Origin: Sabethes cyaneus | Lineage: Eukaryota > Arthropoda > Insecta > Diptera > Culicidae | Direction of reading: 5' to 3' | NCBI RefSeq assembly: GCF_943734655.1 | Contig: NC_071354.1 | Location: 79,607,822-79,671,821 of the forward strand | DNA: 64,000 bases | Part shown: positions 1-10,997 of the stretch, one piece after another | Position numbering within the stretch: the stretch's first letter is position 1 | How the letters are laid out: each line of letters starts with the position of its first letter | Notes under the pieces: model-generated | Databases searched by the model: none | Told to the model about the DNA's origin: nothing | Seen by the model: the letters and a program-made list of their open reading frames with translations, nothing else | Program-made: the position numbers and the translations under genes

Positions 1-488
1 GCATTGAGGATTGATAGGCGGTCTCATTTACAGTCGCACTCGAAATACCCCATATTTTCACAATTAGATTGTTAAGACCATATTTTTAAACTTTTATACG
101 ATTCTCTGAATGATATTACATAATATGATTTCTAACACATGTTTTCATGTAACTTGAGCCATTTTCTTTAATGTAGTTTTGATTACTTCACCGAGGACCA
201 GACGTCTCGGATTTTGCGGGACAGTTCTGGTCTTCTAGATGCTGATGACTTGCCCCGCATAGATTGATTTTATTATCGTGGCAGTTGAAACTTGAAACGA
301 CCTGCTACAAAAAGTATGCTTGCTAGCCTAATTCTGTTATTTTATTCGAAAATTCTGCTCGAAAATCTTCTGCTTCATAAAATTCCATATAAAAAAATTT
401 AAAATAAGTGTTTTTTGTGGCATTTCTATCAAATTTCTGCTAAAAGAGCGTGATAGATAGCTTTTATCTACTAATTTGAAGCTCTGAT
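1..488. other. Unassigned AT-rich sequence
   Basis: No reading frame with recognisable coding character and no clear repeat was seen here. The stretch ends at the target duplication of the foldback element that starts at 497. Confidence 0.5.
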
Positions 489-496
489 TTCGTTCT

Positions 497-808
497 ACAC
501 TCTTAAATGGTTCTACCTGTAAATAGGTCGGATTTAGTTAAAGCTAGGTTGAAACTACTCAAAATGCCCTTAAAGTGTACAAACTCAGATTTTGAGTAGT
601 TTTTCAAGCAAAAAATTGGTAGTAGGAACTTTAAAGTACGTTATTTGTCATAGAGAATAATTCAATTATCGGTAACAAGTAGCCAAAATTGGTTGAAATT
701 TTTACCAATAGTTTGAGTTTGTACACTTTAAGGGCATTTTGAGTAGTTTCAACCTAGCTTTAATTAAATCCGACCTATTTACAGCTAGAATCATTTAAGA
801 GTGTATGA
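497..808. mobile_element. Foldback MITE with about 100-bp inverted arms
   Basis: The left arm starts ACACTCTTAAATGG and continues through a stretch containing GGTCGGATTTAGTTAAAGC and TACTCAAAATGCCC. The right arm carries the same sequence in reverse complement up to GAGTGTATGA. The arms match over roughly 100 bp with few mismatches and leave a central part of about 100 bp. The 8-mer TTCGTTCT flanks both sides (489-496 and 809-816), consistent with an 8-bp target duplication, although the inverted repeat is offset by 4 bases at the right end. There is no coding capacity. It is a non-autonomous DNA transposon; the 8-bp duplication would suit hAT or P, but the superfamily is not proven. Confidence 0.75.
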
Positions 809-1415
809 TTCGTTCTTTGGCGTGAAACGGCTATCTCTTTTGGAATTCATACATTAGGCATAGCACACTAAACCACCGCGTGCGACGAATACGGTTTGAC
901 ATGTATGAAAAACAACAACAGCGACAAAAATGATGATGCTTCCCTCCTCGAAGCCTCGTTAAAAATGACCATTTTGGAAGCGACACCGATGGTGCGTTGT
1001 TGTAAAAGTTCCTCAATAAATATCATTGTGTAACAAAAAGTACACTTCTGGATTTGTGTTTACACACTTGCAATCAACGTTCGGAAAGTCTACAGCCGCA
1101 TTTCTGATAGGTTGTTGTTGCTTAAAAATTAGCGATGCCATAGAAAAAGTGAATGTCGGCGAGTTTTGGCGGAGAATACCTTTCGATGCTGCAATCGTTT
1201 TCAGAAACGTCCTAGAGAGACCCGAGAAATCTGTTTCGCTGTTGTTTTCCATACGCGCGTCAGACCGTGTCCGTCGCACGCGGTGATCTAGTGTGCTATG
1301 CGTGATGTATGAATTCGAGCAGTTTTCGCATACTGATTCAACACTCAAAACGATAAGTTCAAAACTAAATTGCAAAGAAACTAAAAGATACAGGCGTTTC
1401 ACGTCAAAGAGCGAA
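809..1415. mobile_element. Second foldback element, hit at its left end by the 497-808 MITE
   Basis: Inverted arms 842-924 and 1236-1316 share GGAATTCATACAT, ATAGCACACTA and CACCGCGTGCGACG. An outer pair (809-830 and 1391-1415) shares TCTTTGRCGTGAAACG. The right side holds an extra 75 bp (1317-1390) absent from the left. The outer left arm overlaps the target duplication of the 497-808 MITE, so that MITE probably landed in this element. Open frames on both strands across the middle look like nothing known and are probably fortuitous. Confidence 0.6.
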
Positions 1416-1699
1416 TTGTAAAACAGTACCAGAGCTTTAAATTGGTAGACAAAAGCAACCAAATTTATCACGCTTTTTTGGAGAAATTTCATAAAAACGC
1501 CTCGAGAAACACTTGCTTTTGCATGCCAGAAGTGCATTAGGTTAAAAGACCATCGCGAGAAACACTTATTTTAAAGTTTTTTGCTTCTGAAAAGTTACTA
1601 AATTTCATAAAGTAGAAAGATTAATCCGAATCAGCCCAGAATTACCCCGCGAAATTAGACAAATTTTCAACATTGAGATGCTATTATATCAATCCGTTA

Positions 1700-1990
1700 A
1701 GCTCAAATAATGAATGTGATATTTCCTGGCGCTCCCGTTGTTTTTTATATGGAAGCAGTCGAAGATCATTTTTCAAAATATTCTTCATGGTTGACTACGA
1801 AATTCCCAGTTCCTTGGTCATCTTACCTCAAGACTGATCTGGTGTCCGACGAATTCGCTTTTTTACTGGTTTGTAGGCTTCCGGTGTCCTTACAGTGCGT
1901 TTACGGCCGGGTTTGAGGAGTATTTTCCAAGAATCGCTTGCTGATATGAAAGACGAATCTTTCGTCTATTCCGAATGGCTTCAGCTACTT
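1700..1990 (-). pseudogene. mariner-type transposase N-terminal relic
   Basis: The minus-strand translation reads, with one stop, a basic linker and second helix-turn-helix resembling IS630-Tc1-mariner transposases: KPGRKRTVRTPEAYKPVKKR, then a segment like IRRTPDQS, then KMTKELGIS and STMKNILKNDLRLLPYKKQ. This is the DNA-binding half; no catalytic DDE part follows in this frame. The R-T-P/R-R-P spacing and the order recognition helix then LRLLPYK fit the mosquito DD37D/DD37E type. It is a fragment about 95 residues long with no start codon that can be trusted. Confidence 0.6.
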
Positions 1991-2106
1991 TGAAATATCA
2001 AAAGATCGAAAATTTTTCGAAAAACAGACTTATCACAAGTTCCCTTCTTGCGTCCATGATTAATCTTAAATGACTCTTAAACGAACAAAAAATTCAAAAC
2101 AAACTT

Positions 2107-2214
2107 CCCAAGCAACAATGGGAGTTTTATTGTATTCTTATTGCGGTTTTCGTGACCAATTTTGATCTTAAATGCCATCATAAGAGTGTAATAAAACCGA
2201 AATTGTTACTTGGG
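2107..2214. mobile_element. 108-bp MITE, CCCAAG..CTTGGG ends
   Basis: Ends CCCAAGCAACAAT and ATTGTTACTTGGG are inverted. The homology continues inward for about 45 bp (GTTTTATT then TCTTAT on each side). A diverged relative lies at 17770-17851. There is no coding sequence. The flanks offer only a TT duplication, so the superfamily is unassigned. Confidence 0.7.
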
Positions 2215-2329
2215 TTGTAAGTTGTGTTGACATTCGAATACACTCGAAACGATAATTATCCAAACACATTTGTGATTAACCCATTTTAAATTGGGCACGT
2301 TCCGAAAACCCTGACAGTTATTACTACTC

Positions 2330-2600
2330 ATCCTGCAATAGAGCCGTCGGAAAGGATCGACTCCCGACAGAGCTCTACAAAAATGGTAAAGAACCACACT
2401 TCATTGGATAATTTCAAAGATTTGTAAGGAGAAGAAACGGCCGGAGGAGTGTATGGAAGGTGCAGTTTGTCCTATCGTCAAAAAGCAAGAGATTTCGGGA
2501 TTTATGGGGGGCCGAGTTACTGCGGATAACTGTCTCCGGAAAATCCTCCAGAAACTTCGTGAGTACAACGTGCCCGTCGTTGTTGTCGGCAGCTTAGAGT
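2330..2600 (+). pseudogene. RTE-like reverse transcriptase fragment with internal deletion
   Basis: The plus-strand frames read KDRLPTELYKNGK, then RPEECMEGAVCPIVKK, then GFMGGRVTADNCLRKILQKL ending REYNVPVVVVG. These match the start of the RT domain of the RTE-like mosquito elements elsewhere in this window (compare 60.6 kb). The linking part between PIVKK and GFMGG is deleted. It stops before the F-V-D-F-K catalytic segment. Nothing is left to express. Confidence 0.65.
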
Positions 2601-2689
2601 TAGGGTGGCTCGTGCTGTTTCAAGATTTTGTCTCCATTCAACTTGATTTTAGGATTTTCGTCGCCAATTTCCAAGTCGTCTCAGAAGTG

Positions 2690-2960
2690 GCACATCACTT
2701 TCGACCTGGTCGAGCCATCTAGCATGTTGAGCCCCTCTGTTTCTGGTGCCGGTGAAGTTGTTGAAGATAACTGTTTTCGTCGCACTGTCGTCCGGCATCC
2801 TTACGACGTGTCCGGCCTACATCTCCAATACGCTGCAGGTTACACTCGGAGAGATTCCCATCGTAGATCTGGGCAAAGCCAAGAGGCTCACGTGCACCAG
2901 GTATAGCGGGGTCCAATGTGCTAGATAGCTCGACCAAAATGAAGCCGACTTGCGTGTGTC
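2690..2960 (-). pseudogene. RTE-like 3' ends arranged as an inverted pair
   Basis: On the minus strand, 2700-2850 encodes VGRTRRKDAG followed by a segment like NNFTGTRN, the C-terminal RTE motif (VGHVVRMPDD...NPTGTRNRGAQ). The non-coding end CGAGCCATCTAGCATGTTGA (about 2709) recurs as its own reverse complement near 2915-2960, so two 3' ends meet head to head. Related ends lie at 28.1 and 29.1 kb. Confidence 0.55.
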
Positions 2961-3359
2961 GAGACACGCAAGACAAGTGGAAAAGTTCTTAATACAACCA
3001 CCGCGTACTATGCTGCTAGAAGGAAGAAGTACTAGTACTAGTATTAGTTCTAGTTGTACGCAGTTAACTTACCTATTGAAAAAATACTTGGCAGTTAAAT
3101 CAAAAACTGCGGATTACACCTTGAAGATTTGTTTTGTTTTACGTTAAATTTTATAGAAAAGCCGGGGCAGTGCCAGTGACGTCTATATGCCTAGCGCACT
3201 GTATCTTACATCACTATTCCTAACTTCCGTATGCCTTGTAACCTATCCCCCAACAAATATAACATACGAAAAAATTGATTGATTTGTAAAAAGTAATTTT
3301 TATTCGGAGGTTCGTTTGTCAAACTTTTATATCTATTAATGGAATCCGCTCAACGATTA

Positions 3360-3620
3360 CGGACTGTTTGTGTCCCAAATGCAAGCATTGGATTTGACAG
3401 GTATGTCGTTTCAACAAGACGGCGCTACTTTCCACATAGCGCGCGAAACAGTGAGACTTAGGGGCGAGTTTGGTGAGCTTGCGTTTTGAACATTTAAATT
3501 GGCCACCGAAACTGTATAATTTGACAACTTTTTCTGTGGTTGCGTAAACTCTCTTGTCTAAGTCGTGATCTCGGCGTGCTTAAAAAAGTAATGCGAAATT
3601 GGATCTTTTGCATGGACCAC
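3360..3620 (+). pseudogene. DDE transposase C-terminal relic (Tc1/mariner type)
   Basis: The plus-strand translation gives FQQDGATFHIARETVRL followed by a segment like REFGEL, then in another frame NWPPKLYNLTTFSVVA. The F-Q-Q-D-G-A-T-x-H block carries the second catalytic aspartate of a widespread insect Tc1/mariner-type DDE family; the N-W-P-P-x-S-x-D-L-T block normally follows. The S-x-D-L-T part is already damaged and the frame shifts between blocks, so it is inactive. It is unrelated in sequence to the mariner relic at 1.7 kb. Confidence 0.65.
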
Positions 3621-6600
3621 CTCAAGCGTACTCGTTAAAGCCGTAAAACTTCTGAATTTTAACAACTTATCACTCTTCCAGATCTAGTTTGGATAGAACT
3701 AAAGAAACTGACTAAAGAAACAACAAAGTAACTCATTTTCGGTTCGCCGAAACCAAGTGCGCATGAATCTCGATGAAAACTTCTGATTCTTTTGCTCGAA
3801 AACTTGCGGAGTATCAGTCGATGAACGCGGGAGAAAATATTGACTGCAAGTAAATGGCAACAAATATCATCGTATCATCACGAAATCTATCCGTGCTGCT
3901 TAACGAAAACACCAGGCAATCAAGTTTGTAACGTACAGTTAATAAAATCGACTAAATGTTGAGCTCGAAAAAAATATTGTTAGAACTTTTTCGAGCAACA
4001 TTGAACAGCAACAATTATCGTTGAGCAAATTAGATTTAATGATGACATGTGGCCGCGAGTGACTAAGCTCCAATGTTATTTCTTTAGTCAGTTTCTTTAG
4101 GATAGAACATGTTTGATTCATATAGGAAATAGTCACTCTTATTTCTAATCTATCTTTAAAATTTGGATACACGTTTTACAATAAAAAAACATTTACAATT
4201 AAATTGAGACAATTAAGACAAATCCCAAATGCTTTTCCTTATCACGTCGATTAATCATCAATCAGTAAACTACAAAATGCGCAAAACACTTCATTGTGTG
4301 GAAAATGTCACTCGAAGTTATCACCTCGTCCACAACTAAGTAGTAATTCGCCTAAAAAAACCCCGTACTGCAGCCCATTCCAAGTAGCTTCCCTTGCGCC
4401 TTCCGTTCAGCGATAGCCGCCGAACTCACCACTCGTGCCCTAGCTAGGAGCACTTCCTCCTAGCTATACATATGATGTGTGCGCGCGCGCGCCATTCGGT
4501 GTAAAAATCGCACCCCTAATCAACTTTTCGATTCCGTCCGTCGAGCCGACCACTTGCAGCGATTCCCACGGGAAGGGAATTTTATTTCTGACCTTTCGGT
4601 GGAGGGGGTTTGTCAGTTTTTCAGTTTCAATTTTTCTCGCAGCCATCATCAATGCGGTTTTGCAGTTTCAATTCATTTAGTCTTGCATCTTATTATACAA
4701 ACTGCCAAAGTTTAATAAAGCCACCCTGGTTCAGCCCTGAAGATGGTAAATTTGATTTTGACCGAGACGACCACTGGGTGCTTTATTTGTTTTATGTTCT
4801 GATAATTGCAGATATTTGCTCATATTGAACGTTTCGCCTAAGAGTGGCAATTAAGGGAAAGAGAAGTAAAGGACACTCATTACTAATAATATTGAAGAGT
4901 CTTGCGGAGTTTCCACCTATTTAGAGTCCTACGCGAAAATTATTAGCGTGGTTATTTTCTGCGTTACCACATATGTTTGCAATTTAGCAATTTGAACCAT
5001 CAGTTTTTCGTTATTGCCTGCCCACTGCACCCCTCCTTGCTTGACAAGCATATTTTCAATGTATTTAGTAAGTACAGGATAATTATTATTGAAAAACGAA
5101 TTTGCGTAGGACTCGTAAAATTGCAGCCAGCTGCAATAACGATTGACAACAAATTGAAGAAAGTCAGTTTGATTGATTTCAAATTGTCTTATCGTCATAT
5201 CGGTACTGGAAAAAATATTAATATGCAACACTGATTAATTTTGATTCAGGGTGAAGCTGTTTGACTATGTAAAAGTTGTTAAAGATAACTAGCATCTATT
5301 ATCTAAACTCTCGCCTGTTTTTTAAAGACTATCGATATCAGTAATTAGGTCATCTCGACCATTATAAAAATGCTCATCCTCTATAGCAAACTACACCTTT
5401 CATTCTGTTTCCAATCGCATCCCGAAGCAGCAGAAGGTAATTGAATGAAAATCGGGCAGATGGCAAGCTAACACAAAGAAGACCGGCGGATGAACAATTC
5501 GATTGCACATTGTGTGCGCTCTTCGCTAACAAAATACCAAGCACCCAGCACTACAGTACATATAATATTTTCAACGAAAGCAACAGCAGCAAACACCAAC
5601 AGCAACATCAAATTAAATAGAGTAAAGACACCTCCCCTAACCGAGTAGGACAACCGACAGGAAGAAGGTGGTAAAATGTTTTCCCTTATGAAGAACATTT
5701 TTCATCGGGATGGTAAAATAGAACAGCGAATGACGATTTGAAATCGGTTTCGAACACATGTGAATAGATCCAAACACCCTAAACGTATAGAAAGTCGTCG
5801 TCTGTCTGATGGAGTGATGATCAACACCGTAGCACCCTCAGGATCTGACGGGTTTCACCTGTCCTCCCTGTATCCTATACCTGGCCGGTTGGCATTTGCA
5901 GTGGCTTCAGAAAAACGAAAAGGAAAGATGGAAATGTGCGTAAACAATTCGTGGCAGTCGCAGGAATATTTGAAATGATGAATACACAACAAAAAGCATA
6001 TGGGACGATAATCTACCTTTTTTTGATGATTTATCTGAGATATAAACGGATTCTTCGAAATCACTTACCATATTGTTTTAGGAGTAAGGATCAGTTGTGT
6101 GATCTATGTTTTGGTTCAAGAGCTTTGGAACAAAGTGCCTGTGTAAAGAATCTTCATCAGATTCCCTGAGTTTGTATGACGGACAAATAAAGCATCTATT
6201 TACTGTATATTTAAGAAAAGTTCACCATCAAAAAATTTAAAACTGACAAATTATATTATATACAATTATCTGCTTCCGATGATGACTTCTCCGACGCTTA
6301 TGATTGTCGATTCGACGATGAGATAAAATCATGCACCTAAGGAGCCCAGTGGCTCACGAAGCAAACTTATAACACAAATAATACAACGTTGTATTGCACT
6401 GTGAATAGAGAGGAATTTTTTCCTCTTACATAGGTATATCTATTATGACTTAGGGTTTATTTCAAATTCCCATCGTAGTAAGTAAAGCCATTTCAATTTT
6501 CATCATTTGTTGGATGGATTTAAGGAATACTCCAAAAGTTCTTGTGCTGATTTGACTAAAACACACTTATCTTCCGATCCGTGAACTTTGAAAGCACCTG

Positions 6601-7063
6601 ACTTTATTTCTTAAATTCGTCGTACCGTCTTAAAATCCGTCCATCAAAATTTTTCATCGTCCGAACTAAAAATCACAACAATGTTTACGAAGCTAACGCG
6701 CATGTATTTGTGTAGGACGGCATGACAAATATTATTCTGCAAAATTTTTGCAGGTCAGGCAAGTTTTCCTGGCTGTAGAATAACGACAATGCCTTGCATG
6801 AGCTATTTTCATTTATGAATGACAGAAAAAAACGATTAGTTGACATTTTCTTCTTCGTCGCACGAAAAAACGTAGGAAAATGCTGATATTTTTAATAATT
6901 TGTGTTGGATAAGATGGGAATAGGCATTTACGACGAAGCAGCAACATACTCTACCTACATTCAATCGTATAGTACCTACTAGAATTAAAGGTGAGTAGGC
7001 ATTGCCAGCAACGTTAAATTTTCCTTGATGCAACAGTAAATGTTTATAAAATAAAGTCCAAAA
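3621..7063. other. 3.4 kb without recognisable genes
   Basis: Short open frames occur on both strands but none resembles a known family. Noted here: a 21-bp perfect inverted repeat, TAAAGAAACTGACTAAAGAAA type, at about 3695-3718 and 4080-4104, and a short GC-alternating tract at 4480-4492. Host exons cannot be excluded, but no splice-consistent coding run was seen. Confidence 0.4.
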
Positions 7064-7182
7064 CTTTTTTTAAATTTTGATGACAGCTTAGATTATTCAT
7101 GACTTCTGCGGAGTTAGGATTTGAACCCGAGTCCTCAGCGTGAGAGAACTAAATGCTGACCACTACTTTGGGATTGACTCCG
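7064..7182 (-). mobile_element. tRNA-derived SINE, diverged copy
   Basis: The reverse complement reads AGTGGTCAGCATTTAGTTCT (A-box side) and GGGTTCAAATCC (B box), then CCGCAGAAGTCATGAATAA. It is the same family as the copies at 33346-33482 and 41238-41374, but more mutated. The A-rich tail lies at the low-coordinate end (near 7064). Confidence 0.7.
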
Positions 7183-7299
7183 TCTTTGAGCATTGTTTGT
7201 AAGTAAAGAACATTTTGTAAAATGTACGATAAACGTATAAAAATCCATAGTTCAATACGTTACGAACTAATAAAAATGTTTTATTAACTTACTTACTTA

Positions 7300-8515
7300 G
7301 TTGGCTTACCGTTTTCAGACAAAGCCTAATGAGCAAAGTGTCTCCAATTTACTCGGTTGTGGAATACTCTCCGCCAGATCTCGTGCCGCTTGGCCTGACC
7401 ATCTTACTCGCTGCGCCTCTGGTCGTCTTGTTCTTACCGGATTTGAAGCGAGCACTATCTTTGCAAGGTAGTTGTCCGGCATTCTTGCAACATGCCCTGC
7501 CCATCGGATCCGTCCAGTTTTAGCCGCCTCTTGGATACTGGGTTCGCCATAGAGCTGTGTGAGTTCATGGTTCATCCTCCGCCTCTGTACTCCGTGTTCC
7601 TGTACGTCGCCGAAGATCGTTCTTAGTACTCGTCGTTCGAATACTCCAGGCACTCGCAGGTCCTCCTCGAGCATTGTCCACGTTTCATGTCCGCCGAGAA
7701 CAACCGGTCTAACTAAGCATCTTGTACCGGATGCACTTTGTATGGGGGTTTAGTCTGTTCGGCCGCAATTGCTTATAAAGCCCATAGCAAGCACGACTTT
7801 CGCTGATAATACGCATTCGGATGTTACGGCTGGTGTCATTGTCCGTTGTTACCAGCCAGCCGAGGTAGACAAATTCACCGTCATTGACGTAGCTAGATGG
7901 GGTGCCTGGAATTTGCTAGCTACGCCAATGTTCACCGTCTACCTCATACTCATCGCCATCGAACGTTATATTACCGCCCAAGCGCCGTCGGTCGGCCTCG
8001 GTTCCGCTGGCCAGCATGTACTTTGTTTTAGACGTATTTACCTTTAGCCCAATCTTTTCTGCTTCGCGTTTTTGTCTGGTGTACTGTTCATCTACCATCA
8101 CAGAGGTTTTGCCGATAATATCAATGCCATCGGCAAAGCTGGCGAATTGACTTGATTTGTTGAAGCCGTGAATCGTGCCCCGCGTGTTGATATCTGCTCC
8201 GTTCATAACACCTTGTAACGCTATTTGAACAGCAGGCATGGGAGATCATCGGCCCTCTGTGTGATTCGAGTGAACTCGACAATCTACTCGAGATCCGAAC
8301 ACAAAACTGTGTGCCATCCATTGTAGATTAAAGTTTTGTGAGTTTCCTGGGGAAGCTGTTTTCGTCCATGATTTTCCATTACTAATTTTTTAGGTCGATG
8401 GTATCATATGCAGCTTTGAAGTCAATGAACAGATGATGCTTGGAAACTTTGTATTCACGACCCTTTTGAGGATCTGCCGTAGCTTAATATTTCATCCGTT
8501 GTTGACCATCCTTCA
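7300..8515 (-). pseudogene. RTE-like retrotransposon relic: RT core to C-terminus
   Basis: Reading down the minus strand: LRQILKR (8500), the F-I-D-F-K-A-A-Y-D region in shifted frames, then an 8239-7916 frame with FADGIDIIGKT (normally F-A-D-D, so a catalytic aspartate is lost) and KIGLKVNTSKTKYMLASG, then 7674-7315 with VFERRVLRTIFGDVQEHGV, RRRMNHELTQLYGE and GRIRWAGHVARMPDN. Order and motifs are those of the RT palm, thumb and C-terminal region of the RTE-like elements common in mosquitoes. Many stops and shifts show that it is dead. It abuts the gypsy relic at about 8515. The clade name is from memory of the motif set. Confidence 0.75.
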
Positions 8516-9237
8516 ACGAAGCCGGCTTGACATATTCCCATAAACAACAATTGGTGATAGACGGCGGAAAATGATTAGGTCGCACGATGAATTTTGAGCC
8601 CGGAGCTGGTTGAAGTGAGCACGAATCATTCTCTTGCTGTTCAACTAGATGTTGTATATGACCTTGCCAATTTTCTCCACCACATTGCCAGGCGCCCAAG
8701 TCCACTTGTTGTATGCGTAGACCTAGGTGTAGACAGCTTGCTTCGGTGCGAACGTTCTCGGTTGGTTGAATTCAGCTTGACCTGCGGTGTTTTGAACCAG
8801 TTGTTAAGCTGCTCGCAGAAGATCCATGAATTTTCGCAGTGGCCGACCGTACTTTGCTTCAATCGGCGATTTCCCATCTGAAACGTTCGGATTGGGTATT
8901 GTCCGAAACAGGTTGATGACCTGCGACGATGAGATAGTATTCCCCATGGCAAGGCAGATGTGGACGCTGGACGACCACTGTTCAAGAGTAGCCTTCGGCG
9001 GAGACGGTGCGGTCGCTGCACAGTGCTGGCAATGGCAAGCCTTGACGAAACTGGAAACATCTAATTACCGCCAGTACACATAGCTGCAAGCAATGGCTTT
9101 GATGCGTTGTATTCCCGGATGGCCTATGTGAAGATGAATCAAGCACTTTTCCCGGTAGATAGCGGGACTCATCAGACTATCCCCATACATAATGCAGTCC
9201 TGAACGATGGAAAGTCCTTCTTGGCGATCGTGGAAAC
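8516..9237 (-). pseudogene. Ty3/gypsy integrase relic with catalytic core deleted
   Basis: Minus strand, joining frames from 9237 down: FHDRQEGLSIVQDCIMYGDS, then HIGHPGIQRIKAIACSYVYW (the H-H side of the zinc domain), then APSPPKATLEQWSS. There is a jump, and the text resumes at DGKSPIEAKYGRPLRKFMD and ends APGNVVEKIGKVIYN, then RAHFNQLRAQ (the C-terminal G-P/Y-like segment of gypsy integrases). The D,D-35-E core between QPW and DGKSP is missing. It is the downstream continuation of the RNase H pieces at 10719-10997 and 12022-12200, separated from them by later insertions. Confidence 0.8.
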
Positions 9238-10718
9238 GATGACACCCCATTAGATATATACCCAGTAAACCATTTGGTTTGAATATCTCGATTGTAACTG
9301 AGAAATACGACATCATATCTGAACGAAAAAGTTATATTTCACGTCAGATAAGAGCATATATGTACCAAAGTGGAGGCAATATACGTGTGAAAATTTTGAC
9401 GATTATTTTTAATTCTATCTTGCATTTTATACAGCGGTTTTTACAACACGCTGCTTAATACTCCTGAACAGGGTCTTTAATTATCACCGAATTTCAAACA
9501 AAACAGAAAATCTTTTTTCTTAGCATACATTGTTTTTTATGCCTCTGAGTTTCGTATGTACAACTGCACAGTGATTTTCATCATAGTATACAAGTTCAAT
9601 ATATCGTGAAAATAGAACAGGAGAAAGTGATTTTCAAACCCAGAAGGTGATATTCACTTCAGGAAAAAAACAATTTTAAATGCAGTAAATGAAAAGAACA
9701 ATCTTATGTCCAACAGCTGAACGCAATAGATGTTAAATAACAACATATTTTTTTTATTGATTTTCACTGCTCAAACGTGAATATCAGTTTGTTACAATAT
9801 CACAGGGCGCTGATATTCCATATTCTCGTGCATGAAGTTCATGCTTGCTGTATATAGTTATTATGTACGTTTGATCAAAGCAAGCAGCTTTTCAATGCAA
9901 GGCAGACTGATAATCCAGAAGTTTGAACGTTATGCTGATGAATATTAACAGCACTGCTCCTGAATATATGATTGAGATATAACTAAATATTGCAATCATC
10001 TATACTGTTTTATAATTCACAGTCTTGAGTTGTATATGAGGACACGCACGACTGCAAAACAACTTATTGTTCACTTTGTTTTGACATACTCTAATCATTA
10101 TACAATTCCAATGTAAAGTTGACATGAAAACGATTTAATGTGAACTTTCTATTACGATCTTGTGTTATCTGGGTATACGTTTGCCTTATGAAAGGTTGCC
10201 ATACGTACGAATGCAATAAAGGCGAATGCCATAATGTATATTTGCCATAATGGACGGGAGCCATAATGTACGTTTGCCATAATTAAGATTTTTGGTATGG
10301 AGGCCCAGAACTATACTTCACCCAGTTTAAAGCTTTTAGGGTCAGTGCGACCAAGTCGCAAGAGGTCAAATTGACTCAGATTAAAAAGAGGCGCTTTGCC
10401 GCTTTTCATTTTATAGATAGTATCTCGATGCGAGGAATAGGGAAAACTAACTAGAGGTCGGTAAACCTAGGAAAACGAATAAACCTAGACAGATGTGATT
10501 TCCCCGCAGTGGCTGGCGCTTCCGACGGCTGATCATCGGCGAACACTCGCCGGTACCTACGGCAATCTCGCCCTGAATCATCTAGGAAACGTAGAATATA
10601 CGAATTATGACAAACGTACATTATGGCTCTCATCCATATGGCATTCGTTTTTATGGCATTCATACGTATGACAATCGCTCGTTTGGCTACAGTATTTATG
10701 GCTCTCGTTCGGTCACCT
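9238..10718. mobile_element. 1.48 kb foldback insert in gypsy pol, 8-bp target duplication
   Basis: GTGGAAAC is present immediately left (9230-9237) and right (10719-10726), and gypsy coding sequence resumes on both sides, which defines the insert. Its arms (9238-9258 plus about 10176-10310, against about 10575-10718) are inverted. They are built from imperfect units of the type GCCATAATGTACGTTT, about 16-20 bp each. The left arm is itself split by the 9261-10173 element. There is no coding capacity. The 8-bp duplication suits hAT or P-like transposition; the terminal bases (GATGACACC / AGGTGACC) match poorly, so the superfamily is open. Confidence 0.65.
9261..10173. mobile_element. 913-bp element nested in the foldback, CCCAG ends, TA flanks
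   Basis: The ends CCCAGTAAACCA and, in reverse complement, CCCAGATAACACA are flanked by TA on each side (9259-9260, 10174-10175). Removing it restores a continuous run of the GCCATAA-type arm repeats, which is why it is placed as the younger insert. The interior is AT-rich with no frame of note. Short ends make this call tentative. Confidence 0.45.
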
Positions 10719-10997
10719 GTGGAAACTGTGTCATGATTGGGTGATGGTCAGCCGTCTTGGACAAAGCTGTAAATTTTCCGAAGGACTGGATCATAATTTG
10801 TAGTTTGTTGGAAGAGAATTGGCGCTACTGGTCAAGCCACAGGAAAATCTTCGTCCGGCTTGGCATGCTGGTTGATGAGCCTGGTCAACACATCGGCGTT
10901 TCCGAACTTATCAGTCGAGACATGTTTCATGGAGAAATCGTAGTTGAGCTAAACGAGCGCCCACTGTTTGAACCGGTTGGCAATGTAGACCGGAATC
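10719..10997 (-). pseudogene. Ty3/gypsy RNase H, downstream half
   Basis: The minus-strand translation reads VYIANRFKQWALV, stop, LNYDFSMKHVSTDKFGNADV followed by LTRLINQHAKPDED, then KIYSFVQDG, stop, PSPNHDTVST. The Y-T-A-N-R-L-x-R-W and S-T-D-K-F-G-x-A-D-x-L-S-R-L blocks are hallmarks of gypsy RNase H, and the G-W-P tail precedes the integrase. It joins in sequence to 12022-12200 (upstream) and to 8516-9237 (downstream). Confidence 0.85.

Noticed and set aside
1013..1537. 174-codon minus-strand frame and 86-codon plus-strand frame
   Set aside because: They overlap each other inside a foldback element and match no domain; long frames arise easily in inverted-repeat DNA.
4476..4492. GC-alternating (Z-DNA type) tract
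   Set aside because: Only about 12 bp; too short to give weight.
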